Part shown: piece by piece, positions 56,801 through 64,000 of the stretch | Numbering within the stretch: position 1 is the first letter of the stretch | Layout of the letters: the number at the start of each line of letters is the position of its first letter | NCBI GenBank assembly: GCA_965644295.1 | Contig: CBFFRP010000036.1 | Coordinates: forward strand, 62,001-126,000 | Length of the DNA: 64,000 nt | Source: Paraphysomonas bandaiensis | Taxonomy: Eukaryota > Chrysophyceae | Reading direction: 5' to 3' | The notes under the pieces: generated by a model | Database searches by the model: none | What the model was told of the DNA's origin: nothing | The model's input: the letters and a program-made list of their open reading frames with translations, nothing else | Translations under genes and position numbers: made by a program

Positions 56801-59800
56801 TGAATGGGAATGTAGAGTTAGGTCATTGGCGAATTACAATGATATCTGTGACGATTTTTTTTCCAGCCAATATACATCAGCATCTAGATATGATAGCGTT
56901 GTAGTTTTCTCTGGCGGTGTACTACCTCCTGCGGTGACATATCAGTTTTATGTAACTGTTACAACAGCTGACGAAAGAAGTGATACGACCAGTGTCTATG
57001 TCACTCTGGTTGAGTATGAGAATTCAACGCTGCCGTTGCCGAATACTTTTGTGAGTACATCTGAGTCGAAGTTAACTTTGAGTGGTACAGTTTACTCTTC
57101 TGAAAATTCAGTGTTGGCATTTTGGTCCGGCGAGAACGTATACGATTTAAATATTGAGAATATAAGCCTAACTCCTACTCAAAGTGTATTTACTTCTACC
57201 CAATCTCGTACCGGTATTGACTTCGCCTATGCAGCCTATCTACAACATTTTAACAGTGAGCTCCCGTTTGTATTCCGTTTGACGGTAGTGGATACCACAA
57301 CTTCAAGCGATGTGTACTCAAGCATTTCGTTCACTAGAAATGCGGCGCCTTCTGGAGGGAAGTTTATTGTTTTACCTGAAGTCGGAATTTCTTTATCTAC
57401 TACATTTGAATTCAGCGCTATTTATTGGAGTGACATGGAAGGAAATTATCCACTCACTTATCAGTTTAGTTATCAGCGGACAGAGGAAGAGATTTCTCTG
57501 TCTGTGGCCTCCTTCAGTGTATTTCCTCATCAACACACGGAGCTATATCCGGGTTTATCATCAGCAAGCTATATCATTTCATGTAGAGTTATAGTATCCG
57601 ACTCCTTGTCGGCGCCAGTAGATGCCATTACTTATGTCCAATCACACCCAGGTGGGACTATCACTGATATTAATGTGACTAAATTGGAGGGTGATTTAGC
57701 AACACTATCCGCAAATTTTAGAAGCAGTGATATTCTCCGCGTTGTGCAGCGCACTGCAGTAATTATGAACTCACAGAACTGCAGTAAATCTCCGAACTGT
57801 TCTTTTTTGAATAGGTATGACTGCTATCGTTGGAAAGATACATGTGGACCATGCATCAAAGGCTTTACGGGAATCTCTGGGCCATCTAACTCAAGATGCT
57901 ATGATGAGAAAAGTACCAATGTTTCAGTTGCTATATCCGGCAGTTTGAGTTGCATTTCGAATTGGGATTGTGTCCTTGGTAATTGTGACAATAACAAGTG
58001 TTCAGTACCACATAAATCATGCCCCGGATCTGCCGTTGATAATATTTGTTCTGGCAACGGGGTGTGTACATTCTATTCGTCCTTGGGTGAAGTGCTTGCA
58101 GATTGTCTGGAGACCAACAGTAATTGTTACGCAAGCTGTGACTGTTTTTCAGGTTATGGCGGCCATGACTGCAGCTTGAGTTACCATGATGTTGTCGCTA
58201 GAGAGAAAGTACGAGGAGTACTTTGTGATGCATTGTATATGTCCACTACCTATACAGATTATTCTAGCGAAATGCTGGAACAAATTGCTGAGACAGTTGA
58301 GATACTGTATAACCCTAACGAGCTTGTGTCTGATGAAAGTCGAATTATTTGTTCAACTCTATTACCAGTTGTGTCTGACTTGTTAGATTCTGAATATTTA
58401 TCAGGTGCAGCATTGAGCACGCCGTCCGATGCTCTCGAATTAGTATCTCTATTTCTGGGCCCTCGAGTTTATGTCAGTACTGGCGTTGGGTTTGCAGGTC
58501 GTTTCGATTCGAGACGAGCACTTACTGTTACAACGGATATAGTTAACTTGCGTGTTATCTCTCTTGCAGACAGCATTGTTAGTGCGTTACACAGTGATAT
58601 GGCACCTAGTCAATATCGACAGGATGTATTTTCGGATATGGTTCGATTATCAGTGCACTACGAAAATCAACTAAACCTTTTAAGAGCTGTTCTAGCACCC
58701 CCTATTACACAGAGAGAAGAAGCTTTAGGATATCGTGTCCCATCGTTTTCTTTGCCTACTAATGGGCTAATGTCTTGTGGATCTCCTAGTACGCATGCTA
58801 GGCTGGCTGTTATTCTTTGGGAATATCCGCCTTTCGAGTCGACGGAAGAAGTAGTGAGCAGTGTGTTACAGTTTTCGTTGCTACCTACACTTGATAACAT
58901 TGTTACCGAAGAAGAATTGGGATCATATACCATTCAATTAGTCTTCCCGGCATCAGTAACTTTTAATGGTACGCAGCCAGTGTGTAGAAAATATACCGAC
59001 TCGATCCCATCGGATAGTGAATGTCACTGCGACATTCTTGAATATTCGTCCGCAAATTTTACTGTCGAATGTATGAATTTTAGCAATCATTGCCCCTTGA
59101 GTGATTATAACCCTAATGGAGCTGCTGAGTTTGCATTGTCCAGCGAAGATTCGATATCTCGTTTCTTAAAGAATTCGAACGGTTATTTAACCACCTCGTA
59201 TTATGCCGTGAGCACTGATGTTGACGCGCCGGCCCAAGCATTGGGTGAAATTCCTTCTGTCATTCCAGACACAAGAGTTGGTATTGTATTCATATGCTTG
59301 TTGGCATTTTTTATGGTCCTGGGATTCTTTCTGTTCAGAAAGTGGGACAAAGATGACGCTCGAGTACTTCTTTATCACAGACAGATGGATTCTGACCCTT
59401 CACAATTCAATCTAACATCAGCGTTTGATAACAGAGGTATTGGCATATCTGGGTTTGAGAATATTTCTTATATGAACACGTCTGGCTCCAATAAAGAGGA
59501 TGATTCATCAGCAACGCCATCGTTTATGTCAGACGACTGTGAAGCAGATATAGTTGTAATCCCAACTCACCCTATGAATGCACTAGAAAGAGGACTTTCG
59601 AATGATAGCCTTGGTAAAACATGGGGACTACAATCATTTGAAGGTGCTTCGTTATCACCTGCACAGATGCAATCTGTTTTCAGTCCTAAGAATGAATTTT
59701 TAGACCCTTCCGTGACGTCGACTTCTTCTGATGCATCCATTGAAGCATCCAGGATTACAATTGATACTGGTGGCCTCTCTGACGAGCAGTATCTTGCCGC

Positions 59801-62800
59801 AGGAGAGTCGATTGTCTCTCAAATGAAAGGGGATTCTCAATGGAGCGGTTTAGCAGTCACTATTCGGTCTGCGCCTCCATCTCCAAGCGGGTCAAGTGAC
59901 TTAAATAAGTCAGTGAAGAAGATATCACATTTTTCTTACGATGATGATAGTGACGATAAAATGTTTTTTGATACAGTGCGACCGTCGTCGATTTCTTCTT
60001 GTGCTGATAAATTAGAAGTTCCCCAAGTTAGCATGTTAAAAGATTGTAGTTCGTGGCAGAAGTTTAAAGACGCTGTACGAAGACACCACCGATGGATTCG
60101 AGTTTTTACGTATCCATCTGTGTATCAACCACGACAAATCAGATTTCTTAGCGCCTGCAGTGATCTGTTGGTATTGATATTTGTCGATGTTACTTTCTAC
60201 AGTGTGTTTTATCCTGACGACAACACGTGTGAGCACTGGAGCGGAACTTCCAGAAGTGTTTGCACTGAAACCATGTCAAAGTTTGAGCGTCACCTCCCCA
60301 TGTGTACGTGGAATGCCGAAAGTGAGAGGTGTTCGCTCCGTTCTCCGGACACAACTATTGAGTTTGTTGTTTCTGTGAGCATCGCTCTTATCGTCTTGAG
60401 TATAGTTCCAAAGACATTGTTGCGCTATATACTGGAAACGTATTGCCGATGTTCCGCACACTACCTTACAATAAATAAACATCGGAAAGATGGTGTATTG
60501 GCAGCTGACCCAGACTTGAATACCCATCCTCTGACGTCACTGTCAATGACGCAATCTTCTAATAGACTGGCAGCTAATTATAGGCGAGGTGCCCGTGAAG
60601 CAAATCAAACTGTTGCTGATACTGTATCTTTCACAAAGAAGTTCGCGGTTTTATACAAGCGGTATGATGATGTCAGTCCAAGTGTAGAGGCTCGGCGTGC
60701 CATTGAAATGACCAGAACGTACCTTCAGCACAGCACGTTACGAATAGCAGTTCCTTGGAAGAAGTTGGGTGTCTCTGCGGAAAAAATTGCGCGAATAGAA
60801 TCGATATTTTATCGAATGGGATTAAATCTAGATGGCACCGAGCGCCCGTTGACGTTACTAGAACGCTGTAAGTATGGTACACAGGCAGATAAATTCATAT
60901 ATAAAATAACGAAGGCTAGAGTGATGGGTAAGAAAATTGGGCAGGAATGTCTGCTCTATAGGAATGCTGTATTTCAGAATATATACCTAGTACAGTCATT
61001 TGTCGCTGAATGTCTTTCTCCTATAAAGCGCTTCGCTGTACAACTCGAAATGGGTAAATATGATCAAGCATCCCCGCATCTACTCCCATTTTCGTATTTG
61101 CTTGCCTCGTGGTTTTCGGTGTTCCTGTGTTGGGGCTTCATGGCCTACTGGTCACTTAACTGGGCCTTTACAAACGGCGAAGCAGTTCGCAGCCACTGGG
61201 GCCGAGTTCTCATTCTAGTATTTGTGATAGACAGCTTCGTTAATGAAATGGCACAGATATACGTTATATACGTCATGTGTCTAAATCGTGTAAAACCTCA
61301 GCTGCAGCAGATATATTTTGTTTTGAATGACTTAATATTGACTCGCCACGAACTAAGGTCTAGCCGTTTATCTGCCAGATGTGTAAACCTTATTCATCAT
61401 TTGTCGGGAGCGTGTCGCGCGGCCAGGCAGACTGAACTTGGAACGTTAATTGCTGCAGAGCTGCTCATGCACATGGATGACTACGCTCTTGCTATCTGTC
61501 GACAACATTCAGGAGCAGTACTTGACAGTCTTTCCTATCTAATTCTAGCGTGTCCCGTTTACCTCGGCTTCGGTATTGAGTATATAGAGAAAGCTCTGTT
61601 GGATCTGTTTTTACCATCGTGTTTTTTTTTATTCGTGGTGATAAACGCCTTCATGTACAGATTCTCAACAGTTTTACTTGTCTGCTGCTACTTATTTTTT
61701 GTGACTTATTTGGTACTGTATGTATATATCATTCCACGCTTGAATAAAAGTCGGACAACCCCTTCTAAGTACAGTGGTACTAAATACCCTAGTGTTAAGG
61801 GCTGGCTCAAGGCACGTGATAAGAGTAGCCACTGGTATGTTCCGCTTCATAAAGTTCTCTGGTCAACAATATATCGAAGTCGGCACAAGAAACGCGACCA
61901 GATTTTTCAGTGGAGAAATCAAAATATGGCACATTTTAATCAAGGATGGGTTGATCCTGTGGGTGGTTTATCACAGAGTTTAGATGCGTACCCTTCATTT
62001 TCTACTGTCGGGTTCAAGGAATCCAATGAGAAAATTCCTATAGAGTTACGGAACTACGAGACAAAGGCTTTGACGTCGTCGAATTCATTCGTTGACGGCT
62101 CCCATCAACGCCGTGTGTCTCCAACAAAGGTGGATCGAAGTATGGATATCTCATCGTGTACTGATTATTCTCGGAGCGAAACATCTAACATTTTGTCAGG
62201 CGCGTCAGATATATTTATGAATGATTCAATAACCCAAACGAAGTCTTTTGATTTACTTCCGGATATTCCACGAAACAAATCCCGTGTAGCGATTGGAATT
62301 CCATTCGGGGATCGCTGGGAGGCTGGGCTCTCTGCAAAGGCTTCAGTGTTTCAAAGCGAACCAGTCTTGCGTCGGCATATTTCTTTTGTGACATCTGATG
62401 TTAGACTGGTTTTAGCACGTGCTGCGAAGATGTTTCATCTAATTGTTGATCAAGATTTAGGAGAAGAGACGAAATGTGAAGATGAAGTCCGGGATGTTGC
62501 TGATGTATCTCAATTGGCATTGTTAGTGAATTGGCTTTTGAGCACGTTTCAGCCATGTGGGTATTGCTTAGATCAAGATGAACTGAATGCTATCGTTGGA
62601 GATTTTATTCGATACGTCGATTATCACAGTGACAAATTTCCTAGTAGAAGCATGGATTGTGATAATTTTTGCTTTTGGTTGAAAGAAACACTGGCAGCTA
62701 TAAAGCTCCGTAGTGAAACTGTAGTGGACGAAGCCAACGACGACGATGTTGTCCTGGATAGTAATCCATTCGAAAATGGGTTATTTAGTAGGCGTCTTGG

Positions 62801-64000
62801 AAGTAGAAGTTATCGATCAGCTTTGTCCTATTCCTCTGCTGATAGTGGAATATCAGCGTTAACGACGCCGTCGCGATTTGGTACGAATTTAGATGTCATC
62901 ACGGAACCGCCCATTTCAAATGGTAGAAATAGTGAGAAACGAGGTGGTCATGTCATCATTGATCGTCCTCATGGACAGCGATCATGGGTTGAGACAATAG
63001 GAAGCTGGGGGTCATTGAATTTAACATTGAGCTCACACGACTCCGATGAAAATGATGCTCCTGTTGAAAGTGACGATGCTCGATTAGACGCATTTTATAC
63101 TCTGCCGGAGGGTGAAGATCATGCCATTGTTAAAACAAACGATGTTCATAAAACTACCTCTGTTGGAGATATCGCCATTGTGGATGGTTCAGTTCAGGTA
63201 GGCAACCGCCCTTCTCTTTTACGAAGCATTTCGAATGGTATCGTTTCTGTTGCATCGGTTGTGCTTCGGAAAATGACAAGCGATCAAGGAATGACTGTAT
63301 CACCGGAAGACCAGCCCTACGCGCCACAAGATTATTCTCAACGTGGAGCACGGGTGAGTGAATTTGACGGGCGTGTTGATTCAATATCGTCAGATCAAAA
63401 TCTAGAAAATCTACCGAGACCGCTTTTTGTTCGTGCTTATAGGAATTCTAAAAACAGTGCCAGGGTTCATGAAGCTACTCTTGCTAGTCGACGAAGCTCT
63501 CGCAGTAGTCAGTCCAGTGTGTATTCTATATTGTCTAGTTCCAGTCGTGATTCCAAGATATCCAAGGAATTAGGAGAATTGCACGTTAGATATAGTGGAC
63601 GTCGGCGTCAGTTTAGCCAAGCAGATAGAGACAGCGTAAGAGAAAGTCGTTCGAGGGAGTGTTATGTGGCGACCCCACGTGGTACCACACCGCGCAGTAC
63701 TCCTCGTGGTTTCTGGTCTCCTCGCGGCTCTAGGAGATCAGATATATGGAAGGAAAAGGAGAGGACTCGTGTGAATATTAAGTCACTTTCGTCACAAGAA
63801 AGTGCATCCGCCAGCAGTGGTAGTTCTGGGACTCGGAGTTCCCACTGGCGTAGTGTGTTGACGAGAAGCAGTGATACCTCTATCACTCGAGAGAACGTGA
63901 TATGGCCCAGTGATGGATCGGCTACGACTTGGAGTACTGATGAACGGAATACACAGAGAAAATATTCAGTTGCTGATTCTATTTTTACGACAAGTAGTTC
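50841..64000 (+). CDS. Giant polycystin-1/REJ-like membrane protein with EGF-like modules and PT stalk (partial, runs off the edge)
   Basis: Exon 1 is 50841-51472, starting with a signal peptide (MCLRFYTYIITWSLLKSVVC). A 114-bp GT-AG intron (phase 2) joins to exon 2 at 51587, which stays open to 64000. About 4348 residues are visible. N-terminus: at least four EGF-like Cys modules with a repeated RCAIWH motif. Residues about 229-1172: PT-rich stalk with about 50-residue repeats. About 1180-2275: beta-rich region with the order and size of a REJ module. About 2275-2410: EGF-like domain (CDCFSGYGGHDCS). TM1 lies at about 59278-59337. After a Ser-rich loop, TM2/TM3 flank a Cys-rich extracellular loop (FYPDDNTCEHW ... 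CTWNAESERCSLRSP), as in polycystin-1-type proteins of protists; about five more TMs lie between 61087 and 61740. A long Ser-rich cytoplasmic region follows. No clear PLAT domain or canonical GPS site seen. A role in surface sensing or mating is only inferred from the animal family. Confidence 0.8.
50930..51640 (+). repeat. EGF-like tandem modules with RC-x2-WH signature
   Basis: Four or five copies of a roughly 50-residue Cys-rich module, with wording such as YCSFKGICNSEGTACVC, followed by DDP..SSERCAIWH and a G/P-rich joint. The last copy is split by the only visible intron (51473-51586) and resumes as SYERCRIWHSP. These are extracellular and presumably disulfide-bonded. Confidence 0.85.
52290..54330 (+). 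repeat. PT-stalk repeat array of the polycystin-like protein
   Basis: Tandem units of about 50 codons, such as PTIEDDSGAPSANPTLEGV followed by THPTMLPTSDAITSIPTMQP, recur about ten times with alternating variants (IEDD / IDGD / VEDD). Unlike the stalk of the neighbouring giant, the units carry regular acidic pairs. Confidence 0.9.

Overview
This is nuclear DNA of a unicellular eukaryote. Most introns with recognisable boundaries are very short (about 46-72 bp, GT...AG), and intergenic DNA is AT-rich with many tetranucleotide microsatellites. The gene set includes WASH, a SNX-BAR sorting nexin, a CtIP/Sae2 homologue, FAM221, an MLF-family protein, a polycystin/REJ-like giant and a giant Pro-Thr-stalk surface protein. 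PT-stalk ectodomains and Ty1/copia elements of this type are familiar from stramenopiles (diatoms, oomycetes and relatives), so I lean towards a stramenopile or related protist. That assignment is an inference with low certainty.

Left part (1-18.4 kb): the 3' end of an unidentified gene; a small zinc-ribbon protein (minus); a complete eight-exon WASH gene (1299-3407); a GC-richer island and a MITE-like element (4.0-5.3 kb); a rearranged Ty1/copia element on the minus strand (5573-10542, TSD GTTAA); a three-exon CtIP/Sae2 gene (minus, 11047-12209); two long microsatellites in inverted orientation; a three-exon FAM221 gene (12906-13706); a six-exon PX-BAR sorting nexin (minus, 14404-16560); and an MLF-family gene (17174-17722).

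Middle: a structurally complete Ty1/copia element with identical 307-bp LTRs and TSD AAAGT (18392-23513); 1.8 kb of mostly empty DNA; then a two-exon gene (25362-41022) for a predicted 5203-residue type I membrane protein. That protein has a signal peptide, five copies of one roughly 340-residue domain, three copies of a second roughly 280-residue domain, very long PT-repeat stalks, a short LRR-like domain, one TM helix and a Ser/acidic tail. A second complete copia element (41816-47347, identical 319-bp LTRs, TSD ATGTT) follows.

Right part: a cluster of related short repeats (47.5-48.5 kb), a small hypothetical minus-strand gene, and the start of a second giant surface gene (50841 to beyond 64000). 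It encodes EGF-like modules, a PT stalk, a REJ/polycystin-1-like ectodomain, about eight TM helices and a long Ser-rich cytoplasmic region. Its large second exon is open to the window edge.

The most interesting points are: the copia Gag start codons assembled across the LTR/PBS junction; the recent tandem triplication inside the 5203-residue surface protein; the two adjacent, co-oriented PT-stalk membrane giants; the permuted gag with a long internal inverted repeat in the left copia element; and an inverted pair of long TATG/CATA microsatellites between two DNA-facing genes.
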